From UBA5070 sp035352895 (GTDB taxonomy: Bacteria > Fibrobacterota > Fibrobacteria > UBA5070), in NCBI GenBank assembly GCA_035352895.1, contig DAOPYN010000009.1:1-64000 (forward strand): DNA of 64,000 nt. The letters run 5' to 3'. The notes beneath the pieces were generated by a model, which searched no databases, was not told where the DNA came from, and worked only from the letters and a program-made list of their open reading frames with translations. The position numbers were made by a program, and so were the translations under genes. Positions 17,784-25,629 of this stretch are shown here, piece after piece. How positions within the stretch are numbered: the first letter of the stretch is position 1; every line of letters begins with the position of its first letter.

Positions 17784-18752
17784 CTAGGAGGGTTGCGAAC
17801 GATCGCGTTCGCATCGATCGAGGAGGTCCAAGGTCCGCTCCCGGTCCAGACGCGATGGATCGAACAACCGATCGGGGTCGATCCTGGATTGGCAGAGTTC
17901 CCGGAGCATTTCGGTGCCTTGGGCGTAGGATAGGTGGTCGGGACCGGAGGCGAGGTCGATCAGGAGATCGGTGTGGTTCTTCGGATCGAAGGGCTTCCCG
18001 CCATGGGATGCCCAGGTCCTGGCCAAGGCGGTCAGACGCCGTCCGTGGAGACCATGGCGCAGGCAGATGGATCGCGCGACCCATTCGGCGATCGGAGCGA
18101 TCAGCGACGCCGCGGCGAATTCGCGGGACAACCAGTCCTCCATACCCGATGCGTCCCGTCCTTCGAACAGGCTGGAGGCGCATTCGAGGATCGTGTCGAA
18201 CGAGGTTTCGAGATCGACCTGCGCGCGTTCCCCGGCCAAGGTGAAACCCCGCCGCTGCAGGAACCGCGCGCGGATCCGGTTTTTGTCTTCGCGATCCTCC
18301 GCGATCAGCCAGCCGGCGATTTCCTCCCGCAGGTCCCCATCGGCGACGTCCAGGTTCAGGACGACCAGCCACGAGGTCAGGAAGGCCTTCGCCGCGCGGA
18401 GAGACATGGCCGGACGGGTTCCCACCAGCCGGATGCCCGATCGCGTAAGGGGATCGATTCCCGCGAGGAAGTCGAGGATGGCCTCCTTCGCTCCGGGCGC
18501 ATTCCCGAGACCGGACTTGTTGGAAGCTTGGAGCCATGCCTCCTGGAGGGCGTGGCGGTAGGCGCTGATCCGGTAGAGGCAGGATTCCACGACGACCTCC
18601 TGCTCGAGCCGCAGGGGAGGCGTGCAGAAGCCGCCAAGGAAGGACCGCAGTTCGCTGGTCTGCGCATTCGAGCGGGCCAGGTGCCGCAAGAGGAGGTCTC
18701 CCCGAAGCTGTCTGCTCAAGGTTTCCGGTTCTCCGGTTGTGTGCGTTGCCAT
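17784..18752 (-). CDS. Unknown helical protein at the end of the radical SAM locus
   Basis: 322 residues with no signal peptide and no recognised domain. The sequence is rich in helices (LRLEQEVVVESCLYRISAYRHALQEAWLQ, FLTSWLVVLNLDVADGDLREEIAGWL) and has no catalytic-looking cysteine or metal motif. The ATG at 18752 has a GGAG ribosome-binding site but lies 37 bases inside the preceding U32-like gene; a TTG at 18719 forms a TTGA overlap with that gene's stop and would be equally in style for this genome. Position makes it part of the same transcript as the two U32-like genes. Confidence 0.62.
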   Translation of the reverse strand: MATHTTGEPETLSRQLRGDLLLRHLARSNAQTSELRSFLGGFCTPPLRLEQEVVVESCLYRISAYRHALQEAWLQASNKSGLGNAPGAKEAILDFLAGIDPLTRSGIRLVGTRPAMSLRAAKAFLTSWLVVLNLDVADGDLREEIAGWLIAEDREDKNRIRARFLQRRGFTLAGERAQVDLETSFDTILECASSLFEGRDASGMEDWLSREFAAASLIAPIAEWVARSICLRHGLHGRRLTALARTWASHGGKPFDPKNHTDLLIDLASGPDHLSYAQGTEMLRELCQSRIDPDRLFDPSRLDRERTLDLLDRCERDRSQPS

Positions 18753-19654
18753 GGATGCTCCGTGGGATGGGATCCATCCCAAATACCTTCCGGACACGTA
18801 CCGGTTGCGTCGAGTGGGGATTCCTGCGTGGTAAAGTTGGTGCAGGTGGGATTGCAGGGGGCGTTCACCGAGCTGCGGAACACCAAGCGATCGATCGCGG
18901 GATGATCGGATCCCGGATGGAGGATCCCGCTTCGATAACGAAGGACGTTGTCGATGGCCTGCAGTGGCACGGGAAAGCCCGGGCTCCGGAGCTCGCCATC
19001 GGGATGGGGGCGGCACGTCCTGGACACCGAGACGACCACGTCGGAACAGTGGAGCGTGGCGGAGGCCTGGAGGGATGCCGGCAGGGATAGGCCCTGGAGC
19101 ACGTTGCTGAATTCGATCCGCCGGACGCCCAGGCGAGCGAGCCAATCGAGGAAGGACGCATCGGCGGAAGGGATGGAACGGATCCGTTCGGCCAACTCCG
19201 CTGGGATCGGCCGTCCGCGGAGGACCCCGAGCTTCCCGTCCGGCAGGCGAATCGGCGTCGTCCTCCCGGAAGGGCACGATCCTTCGGGCCAACGGGCGAC
19301 ACGAGGATCGGTGATCTGGCCGGACAGCAGGCGTCCGAGTACAGGCCTGGCGATCCCGTTCCTTCCCACCGTCTCGACCATTCCCCAGTCGTTGCAGACG
19401 ATCTCGTCCACTGGCATGGACTTCCCCAGTGCTTCCACCCGACGAAGGATGGAGACCATGTCCGAGTCCGACACGAAGCACGGGGATACGAAGGTGCATG
19501 GAATCCCGTCCCCGACTGTGACGGAATTCGTCAATGAGGCGATGGCCCGTGTCGCGCAGGTCTCGTGCCCGAAGTACCACCGGTCGACGGCATCCGGATC
19601 CTTCCCGATCGCGGTTTCGTTCCAGATGGCGCGCTGGATTCCCCGCGGGTTCAT
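18716..19654 (-). CDS. U32-family-like protein (second of a pair)
   Basis: 312 residues. Segments such as VDEIVCNDWGMVETVGR and RPVLGRLLSGQITDPR, followed by LDWLARLGVRRIEFSNVLQG, follow the pattern of peptidase U32 proteins (UbiV/YegQ type barrel). Cysteines at CTFVSPCF, SRTCRPH and APCNPTC could hold an iron-sulfur cluster, as in UbiU/UbiV, but this is not proven. The start chosen overlaps the upstream U32 stop (ATGA); an ATG at 19675 is possible. Known U32 proteins include collagenase-like proteases and oxygen-independent hydroxylases; which applies here is unknown. Confidence 0.65.
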   Translation of the reverse strand: MNPRGIQRAIWNETAIGKDPDAVDRWYFGHETCATRAIASLTNSVTVGDGIPCTFVSPCFVSDSDMVSILRRVEALGKSMPVDEIVCNDWGMVETVGRNGIARPVLGRLLSGQITDPRVARWPEGSCPSGRTTPIRLPDGKLGVLRGRPIPAELAERIRSIPSADASFLDWLARLGVRRIEFSNVLQGLSLPASLQASATLHCSDVVVSVSRTCRPHPDGELRSPGFPVPLQAIDNVLRYRSGILHPGSDHPAIDRLVFRSSVNAPCNPTCTNFTTQESPLDATGTCPEGIWDGSHPTEHPWQRTQPENRKP

Positions 19655-20652
19655 CGATCGGTCCCGTAGTAGCATCGTCCTTCCCTGCAGCCTTTTCTCG
19701 AAGGATCCTGGGGCGGGATCGGTGCCGCGCGACCGGCCGTCGACGATTCGCGCCGATCCGCGGCGTCGCGCAGGCGTCGGATGGCCCTGATCTTCTCCGC
19801 AAGCGGCAGACCCCGCCCTCCGATCTTCAGGAAGGTCACGCCGGCGTCGGCCAGCGCCGCCACGTCGCAGACCGCGCATCCCGGGGTGGAGGAACGCGTC
19901 CCGAAGGTGAAGGGAGCGCCCTGCGACGACGCGAACGCGATCCCGCATCCATGGCCTTCGTACCCGGGGTCGATGCGTTCCACGCAGGGAAGCGAAGGGT
20001 CGGATGCGTCGAAGTCGGCCGGAAGGTCCGTCTCCACCGCTTGGACCGTGTCGTGGTAGAATCCGCACAGGCCGTCGACGAAGGTGCACTTGTCGTGGTA
20101 GGACATCGCCTCGTACTCGAGACCGGGCTCGACCGCCGCGATCCGCGCCATTTCCGCTATGGTCAGCTCGCGGGGTAGGACGAATCGGCTCACTCCGAGT
20201 GGAAGGAACAGGCGGATGGCGGCGGAATTGGCGCAGTTGGCCAGGAGGGACAGGTGGCGCTGCAGGCGGGATCCGGAACGATCCAGGGCAAGCAGGAGAT
20301 TTGGACAGGAAACGACGACGGAAGTCCCTCCAGCGGATTCCCAGAGGAGTGCGATGTCCAGCACGCTCGGGATCTGGGCTTCGGTGAAGCGCACGTTCAA
20401 GGCCAGGGCGGATCCCATCCCCAGCTCCGCGCAGGCGCGAGCGGTCCGGCGAAGCTGGTCGGGGAAGGAAAGATTCGCCACCGTTCCTTGGCGGCGCGAC
20501 AGGCCGTCCCAGTCTCCGTATCGCGAGATCCAATCCGGGGGCAGATATCCGCAGTAGATCTCGTCGGCTCCGGCTCGTGCGAGATCGGGCACCTCCTCCG
20601 GGCGATGGAGCGGGGCGACGATCCGGATCCGCACCGGTGTGGGGAGGCTCAT
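19651..20652 (-). CDS. Peptidase U32 family protein
   Basis: 333 residues. The opening RIRIVAPLHRPEEVPDLARAGADEIYCG is the U32 barrel signature, with LGVSRFVLPREL and FLKIGGRG further on. Cysteines are placed as in iron-sulfur U32 proteins (DKCTFVDGLCGF; SLPCVERID; TPGCAVCD). The family contains proteases and, in UbiU/UbiV, RlhA and TrhP, oxygen-independent hydroxylation factors. The start at 20652 overlaps the stop of the B12 radical SAM gene; an ATG nine bases upstream is possible. Together with the next gene it forms a U32 pair reminiscent of UbiU-UbiV heterodimers (inference). Confidence 0.82.
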   Translation of the reverse strand: MSLPTPVRIRIVAPLHRPEEVPDLARAGADEIYCGYLPPDWISRYGDWDGLSRRQGTVANLSFPDQLRRTARACAELGMGSALALNVRFTEAQIPSVLDIALLWESAGGTSVVVSCPNLLLALDRSGSRLQRHLSLLANCANSAAIRLFLPLGVSRFVLPRELTIAEMARIAAVEPGLEYEAMSYHDKCTFVDGLCGFYHDTVQAVETDLPADFDASDPSLPCVERIDPGYEGHGCGIAFASSQGAPFTFGTRSSTPGCAVCDVAALADAGVTFLKIGGRGLPLAEKIRAIRRLRDAADRRESSTAGRAAPIPPQDPSRKGCREGRCYYGTDR

Positions 20653-22187
20653 GGCCTCCACCCGCGATGCCGCCGGATGGCTTCGCCGAGCTGCCCGGGG
20701 TCGGGAACCAGTCCGCCCCGCTCCGCTCGCGAGGCCATCTCCAGGGAAGCGAGGAAGTTCGCCTCCCGGAGGCCTTCCGCGACCGAGGATCCGGCGGCGT
20801 CGGATCCTTCGGTCGCGGAGAGGAGTTCGGACAGGGTCCTGAAGACGAGGCTGGAGACTTCATGGAGCAGGCCGCGTGCCACGGAGATGGACCTCTCGAC
20901 GGGAACTGTCGCCTTTTCCAGGCAGGCCAGGGTGGGCATCTGGTGCGCGACCTGGATCCAGGTCGGCCGGATGGGCGCCAGGCAATCCTCCAATCGCCCA
21001 TGGAGTCGCTCCAGGGGTTCGGGAAGAGGCGGAAACGTGGCTTCGGGATCCGCTGCGGCCAGTTGGGCATGCAGAAGCGATCCGGGAAGGAGGTGCAGGC
21101 GGTTGGAAGCGGTCCGCGGATCCAGGAGATGGTTCCGATGGAGCAGTTCGGCGAACCGCCGGAGGGATTCGATGTCGGTTTCGGGATGGAAGGGAATCGC
21201 GCCTGCCACGACTTCCACTCCATGACGGCGAAGCAGCGCGATGCGCTCCCAAGCGTCGTCGGGCAGGCGCGGCCGATGCCAGCGCCGCATGACTTCGGGA
21301 CGATCGCTTTCCAGCCCCACGAAGGCCCAGGCCAGACCGGCATTGGCAAGCGATCGGGCGCTTTCGGGAGTGATCGAGGCGATGCGCAGCTGCGCGCTGA
21401 ATCCGACGGCCAGTCCACGGGCTGCGAAGGCATCTTCGATGGATCGGGCGCGCAGAGGGGCGTCATCGGCGGGGCCCAGGAAATCGTCGTCGACGAACGC
21501 GAAGGCCTTCGTGCCGTGTTCCCGCGCGAGCGCGGCGAGTTCGTCCGCGGTCCGGTCGGCGGACATTCCCCTCCATCCCCGCCCGGGAAGCCCGGAGTTC
21601 GTCCCCGTGCAGCAATAGGAGCAGGAGCCGGTGCATCCCCTGGACGATTGTACGTTGAGGCTTCGGTTCCTCGCCATGGCCAGTCCGGCGAAGTCCCGCG
21701 CGGGCGGCGGCAGATCGTCCAGCGGCGAGGGGACGGGGTCGACGATCCCGCCTCGTACCTCCGCGCCTGCGTCGCGCTCCATGTCGTTGACGAATTTCGT
21801 CAACGATGCCTCCGACTCCCCGCGGAAGACCACAACCTCCGGAGGCAGGCTCCGGCGGACGAGTCGGGGCGAGGTGGTGGCCAGGCTTCCTCCGGCGACG
21901 AAGACCGGCGACGCCCCCATGCGGTCGGCGACGTCCGCCATCAGAGTCGCCGCGGCGGGCAGGTCGTCGGGACTCACGAGAGTCGTACCGACGACCTGCC
22001 CGCCGAAGGCGGCGATCCTGCCGGCCAGGTCCGAGGCGGAGGAGGGGTCGAGTTGGCCGTCCAGGACGAGGACCTCGTGGCCGGCACGCCTCAGGGCGGC
22101 GGCGAGGTACAGGAGTCCCAGCGGCTCCTGCACCTCGGGATCGTAGGTCGATGTCCACGAGAGAGGCCGGACCAGCGAAATCCTCAT
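20649..22187 (-). CDS. B12-binding-type radical SAM protein
   Basis: 512 residues. Residues 1-140 form a Rossmann-like cobalamin-binding domain (GLLYLAAALRRAGHEVLVLDGQ; VFVAGGSLAT). The radical SAM cluster motif CxxxCxxC is C185-C189-C192 (RGCTGSCSYC), followed by AFVDDDFLG and GLAWAFVGLESDRPEV, typical of B12-dependent radical SAM enzymes. The C-terminal 150 residues are helical and not recognised. The classic B12 DxHxxG motif is not obvious, so cobalamin could be bound base-off or not at all. It lies 19 bases after the TPR/SH3-like gene and overlaps the U32 gene. Confidence 0.85.
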   Translation of the reverse strand: MRISLVRPLSWTSTYDPEVQEPLGLLYLAAALRRAGHEVLVLDGQLDPSSASDLAGRIAAFGGQVVGTTLVSPDDLPAAATLMADVADRMGASPVFVAGGSLATTSPRLVRRSLPPEVVVFRGESEASLTKFVNDMERDAGAEVRGGIVDPVPSPLDDLPPPARDFAGLAMARNRSLNVQSSRGCTGSCSYCCTGTNSGLPGRGWRGMSADRTADELAALAREHGTKAFAFVDDDFLGPADDAPLRARSIEDAFAARGLAVGFSAQLRIASITPESARSLANAGLAWAFVGLESDRPEVMRRWHRPRLPDDAWERIALLRRHGVEVVAGAIPFHPETDIESLRRFAELLHRNHLLDPRTASNRLHLLPGSLLHAQLAAADPEATFPPLPEPLERLHGRLEDCLAPIRPTWIQVAHQMPTLACLEKATVPVERSISVARGLLHEVSSLVFRTLSELLSATEGSDAAGSSVAEGLREANFLASLEMASRAERGGLVPDPGQLGEAIRRHRGWRP

Positions 22188-22206
22188 GGGGCCACCCGGA
22201 CCTGGT

Positions 22207-23418
22207 TCATTTCCCTCCCAGATCCTCGATCAGACTGGAGACAAGGACGGAAAGCCAGCTCCACGCCCGGGAGATCCCGTCGCCGAGACTCCGGAAGACG
22301 CCACGAAGGAATCCGGGATCCTCGATTTCGGAGGTGCGGACCCATTGGATGCCCCTGGTCGAGTCGGTCCAGGAGTAGAAGCCGGTCCAGTCCCCGGAGG
22401 TGGTCGCGACGGAAATCGAGGAGCCTTGAGGAAGGATTCCCAGCAGGGAATCGCCGACACGGACTTCCAGCCGGGAGTCTCCGACGGCCAGCCTTCGCGG
22501 AGTCGGAGCGCCGGAGGGTCGTCGATCCTCGGGAATCGCATCGAACGACATGCCTCGGATCGTCCCGCTCCGTTCGAGATCGTTCATGCCTTGCAGCCAG
22601 CGGGGCGCGTGGTAATGGGTGTCCGTGTGGCCGAGGGAATCCAGGATCGTCGTGGACCCCGTGAAGTTCCCCTTCGCGTTCTCGAACCATGCGACGTTGT
22701 AGGCGCTCATGGGGTGGGCGGGGCTTCGCTTGCGGGTCTGGATGGCGATGTCCCCGGCCAGGCGGGAATTCCCGAGTCTCTCCACGGCGACGGTGAGGTT
22801 GATGCCCGCTGGAGCGTATTCGGGCTTGTTCTTCCGGAGGATGGCCAGCACGAGTGCGGCGAAAGCGTCCTCGTGCTCGTGGAGCGCCGCCAGTCCCAGG
22901 TTGTTCCAGGCATCCCAATGGGATGCCTGGAACCGGATCGCATCCTCGTAGCTGGAAATCGCCGATCTGAACTGCTTCGATTCGTAGGATTGGTTGCCGA
23001 GCAGGAATGCCTCGTCCGCGTCCGAAGTCGACCTGCGCGGATCGACGATCCGCATCGAAGGAAGGTCGGCGAGATCCAACAGCCGACCGACCCGCGATGG
23101 ATGGATGCGCCGGGTCCGGAGCGTTTCAAGGTCCTCCCAGAACTCCTCCGACCCCACCTTGGCCTTCGCGAGCAGGTTCCGGAGGGTGTCCACGCAGCCG
23201 TCGCTCGTCGAAGTGTCCATCGGAGCTCCCTTCGTACCCGCGTACAGCTCCTCCGCGTCCGCGAACGCCGCCGGATCCTTGCCTCGCAGCTCCCTTGCCT
23301 CCACCCGTGTGGGCGATTGTCCATGGGCGAATGCCCAGAGGGAGCAGAGCGCGAACAGGGCCGCGCGCCGGAGGGAACGGATGCATCCATGTGACGTTTC
23401 CCGTCTGGATGCGCCCAT
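22207..23418 (-). CDS. Secreted TPR protein with SH3-like C-terminus
   Basis: 403 residues. A basic N-terminus and hydrophobic segment (LRRAALFALCSLWAFAHG) indicate a signal peptide. TPR-like helices are visible from about residue 135 (AFLLGNQSYESKQFRSAISSYEDAIRF; HWDAWNNLGLAALHEHEDAFAALVLAI). Near residue 310-365 a short beta domain (SRLEVRVGDSLLGILPQGSSISV ... GIQWVRTSEI) resembles a bacterial SH3 domain. It starts 14 bases after the stop of the cysteine-rich peptide gene, so it is probably co-transcribed. It could act on the exported product, but this is only positional inference. Confidence 0.75.
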   Translation of the reverse strand: MGASRRETSHGCIRSLRRAALFALCSLWAFAHGQSPTRVEARELRGKDPAAFADAEELYAGTKGAPMDTSTSDGCVDTLRNLLAKAKVGSEEFWEDLETLRTRRIHPSRVGRLLDLADLPSMRIVDPRRSTSDADEAFLLGNQSYESKQFRSAISSYEDAIRFQASHWDAWNNLGLAALHEHEDAFAALVLAILRKNKPEYAPAGINLTVAVERLGNSRLAGDIAIQTRKRSPAHPMSAYNVAWFENAKGNFTGSTTILDSLGHTDTHYHAPRWLQGMNDLERSGTIRGMSFDAIPEDRRPSGAPTPRRLAVGDSRLEVRVGDSLLGILPQGSSISVATTSGDWTGFYSWTDSTRGIQWVRTSEIEDPGFLRGVFRSLGDGISRAWSWLSVLVSSLIEDLGGK

Positions 23419-23431
23419 GGAAACGACGGGA

Positions 23432-23806
23432 TCAGTGGACCGGAACGCAACTGCAGACACGGTGCCCTCCTCCGGAGGAATAGCCGACGCACGAACAGCT
23501 TGGTCGGTGGCCATGGGATTCCTCCTCGCGGCTTTCGCTCGAGGAGCTTCCCGAGGAACCGCTCGCCACGGAGTTGCAGGTGCACACCTTGTTGCACGAG
23601 CAATACGAGCCGGACACCGTGTTGCAGCTGCAGGAGGTCGGGCTGGAACGCTTGCTTCCATCCTGGCCGCCTTCCGGCCGGGCGTAGAAGGTCTCCAGGC
23701 TGGGCCTGTGGAATCGTTGTCCGTCCACGTACAGGAAGATCCTGGGGTCGGGGTCGTCGCCCGGCGGGGCGCCGGGAAGGGGGCGGTCATTCGGGGTTTC
23801 GGACAT
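23432..23806 (-). CDS. Cysteine-rich peptide with five C-x-C pairs, candidate RiPP precursor
   Basis: 124 residues, no signal peptide. Residues 1-50 are a polar, Pro/Asp-rich leader-like part including RIFLYVDGQRFHRPSLETFY. From residue 57 on there are ten cysteines in five C-x-C pairs (59/61, 69/71, 75/77, 104/106, 118/120), separated by Ser/Gly/Asn-rich spacers. The ATG lies inside the end of the radical SAM/SPASM gene (20-base overlap), so it is translated with it. Leader plus Cys-rich core next to a SPASM enzyme and a PqqD-like protein is the usual arrangement for radical SAM-modified peptides; modification itself is inferred. Confidence 0.8.
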   Translation of the reverse strand: MSETPNDRPLPGAPPGDDPDPRIFLYVDGQRFHRPSLETFYARPEGGQDGSKRSSPTSCSCNTVSGSYCSCNKVCTCNSVASGSSGSSSSESREEESHGHRPSCSCVGYSSGGGHRVCSCVPVH

Positions 23807-25172
23807 GGCTTCGTGTTCCGTTGGTTGGGTTCGGGATTCCGTTCTCCGAAAGGAGTCCCTGGAGCTGGTGCCGGGTGAGTTCCCGGTTGGTCCTGCATCG
23901 CGTGCTTCCGCGGTGGGACGCGGGGTCCGATCCGGGGATGGCCTTGGCCAGGCAATCCCCGGCGCAGTGCCACTTGCAGAAGCAGTCCCTGCAGTGCGCG
24001 AGATTCCAGACCCTCAGGCCCGCCAGGATGCGGAGCTTCCCGGGATCGAAGACGAATTCGCCGGATTCCGGGTCCCAGGCGCCGTAGTGGTAGAGCGCCG
24101 AGCGCGGGTCGGCCGGATCGGAAACCTCGAAGCACGAGGTGACCCTGCCTTCGGGTGTGACGGTGAATCCGTCGCCGGATGCTCCGCAGAATCTGTCCGT
24201 CAGCGTGTCGATGCGGGCTCCCGAATAGAACAGCGAGTAGCCTTCCGTCTTCGCCTTCGTCCAGGCCCTGCGGAACCCGTCGATGAAGACTTCGTCCACG
24301 GGCGGGCGTTCGCCGGAAGTGCGGCATCTTCCGCACTGCCAGACCGGCTCCAGGTGGATCTGTTCCAGTCCGGGGCATGTCGCGTGCACGAAGTCCACGA
24401 TCTCCTGGATCCGATGCGCTTCCGCGGCGGTCAGGGTGACGCGGATCCCGTAGGGGAACCCGGCCTCTTCCAGGCGCTGGATCGTCCGTTTCACTCCCGT
24501 CGAGGAGCGTCCTCCTCCTGCCAGGGGGCGCTGGCGGTCCTGGATGTCGTCTGGGCCGTCGAAGGAGATGTTCAGGCCGCCGAAGTGCTCGAGGATGAAA
24601 TCGATCTGGGTGTCGGACAGCAAGCCGTTGGTGGCGCAATGGACGTGGGCTTCGAGTCCCGTCTCGCGGGCGCGTCGCTTCGCGTGGAGGGTGGCGCCCT
24701 GGACCAGGCTCCAATTGGTGGTGGGCTCGCCGCTTCCATGGAAGCCGACGATGAAATCCTTCCTGCCGACTTCCAGCGAATTGCGGACGACCAGCTCGAT
24801 GGCCGCCTCGGCCAGTTCCAACGGCATGTCCAAGGACCTGGATCCCGCCTCCGCGTAGCAGTAGAGACACCGCAGGTTGCAGCGGGTGGTGGTGAACAGC
24901 GTGACCTCGTGCGGCCGATGGACGTAGTCGGCCGGAGGAATCGGGAAGGGTGGGTAGGGCTCCTGGAACAAACCGGCTCGTTCCATGGCCGAGAGGGCAT
25001 CTCGCTGCGCCTGGGTCGGCGTGAACGACTCTCCGGCGACGATCCGGGCGGCCAGGTCCACGGCGGCTGGATTGGCTTCGATCGCCGTCCTCCTTAGCGG
25101 CGCGTAGATGATGCGGCTTCCGTCCGCACCGGGAACGACGAAGAGTTCCTCCCTGGATCGGTCCGGATTCAT
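23787..25172 (-). CDS. Radical SAM/SPASM peptide maturase
   Basis: 461 residues. The radical SAM motif is C98-C102-C105 (RCNLRCLYC), followed by FHGSGEPTTNW and the NISFDGPDD strand typical of SPASM enzymes such as sulfatase maturases. The C-terminal SPASM cysteines are C329, C347, C394, C397, C403, C407 and C426, with an extra QCGRC pair at 280-283. Residues 1-85 before the barrel include MERAGLF, a possible remnant of a peptide-binding domain. The ATG overlaps the PqqD-like stop (ATGA) and its own end overlaps the Cys-rich peptide. The likely job is to install a cross-link or thioether in that peptide. Confidence 0.9.
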   Translation of the reverse strand: MNPDRSREELFVVPGADGSRIIYAPLRRTAIEANPAAVDLAARIVAGESFTPTQAQRDALSAMERAGLFQEPYPPFPIPPADYVHRPHEVTLFTTTRCNLRCLYCYAEAGSRSLDMPLELAEAAIELVVRNSLEVGRKDFIVGFHGSGEPTTNWSLVQGATLHAKRRARETGLEAHVHCATNGLLSDTQIDFILEHFGGLNISFDGPDDIQDRQRPLAGGGRSSTGVKRTIQRLEEAGFPYGIRVTLTAAEAHRIQEIVDFVHATCPGLEQIHLEPVWQCGRCRTSGERPPVDEVFIDGFRRAWTKAKTEGYSLFYSGARIDTLTDRFCGASGDGFTVTPEGRVTSCFEVSDPADPRSALYHYGAWDPESGEFVFDPGKLRILAGLRVWNLAHCRDCFCKWHCAGDCLAKAIPGSDPASHRGSTRCRTNRELTRHQLQGLLSENGIPNPTNGTRSHVRNPE

Positions 25173-25600
25173 GCGGAGAATTCCGTCCGATGGATGTCCA
25201 CGTGGAAGGGCTCTGCCAGGAGGCCGGCCATCGCGAGTTCGGCCAGGAAGAGGGCGATCGCCGACCGGCAGGCATCGGGATCCCCGGATGGATGCGAGGT
25301 CGCCATCGCCCGGGCGATGTCCTCCACGGTGTGCAGGCCATCCATCCTGGAAAGGACCTTCCATGCCGATTCGTTGATCTCGCCGACCACATGGATCGCT
25401 CGGGACGAGTCGATGCGCACGAGTTCCCGGGCTCTGGCTGTGGTGCGTGGGGCGATCCCGTCGGCCAGGACGGGACAGTGCCCGCCATGGTTCCGGGGGC
25501 GCGTCGGGGATATCCTCGGAAGGATCCCGGGGGAGGCCAGCCACCCGGCCATCGCGCCTGCACCGAGCGCGATCAGGAATTTTCTGCGGCTGGAGTCCAT
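25169..25600 (-). CDS. PqqD-like protein with a Tat-type signal sequence
   Basis: 143 residues. The N-terminus SSRRKFLIALGAGAMAGWL is a textbook twin-arginine signal. Residues 60-125 (RIDSSRAIHVVGEINESAWKVL, DGLHTVEDIARAMA, FLAELAMAGLLAE) have the layout of PqqD-family peptide-recognition domains, which hand precursor peptides to radical SAM enzymes. An exported PqqD-like protein next to a cytoplasmic enzyme is unexpected. It has a good ribosome-binding site (AGAGGTG) and is directly coupled to the radical SAM gene. Alternative: a Tat-exported protein with an unrelated winged-helix fold. Confidence 0.75.
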   Translation of the reverse strand: MDSSRRKFLIALGAGAMAGWLASPGILPRISPTRPRNHGGHCPVLADGIAPRTTARARELVRIDSSRAIHVVGEINESAWKVLSRMDGLHTVEDIARAMATSHPSGDPDACRSAIALFLAELAMAGLLAEPFHVDIHRTEFSA

Positions 25601-25629
25601 GGGTCACCTCTTTGACGAACTGGAGGTAG

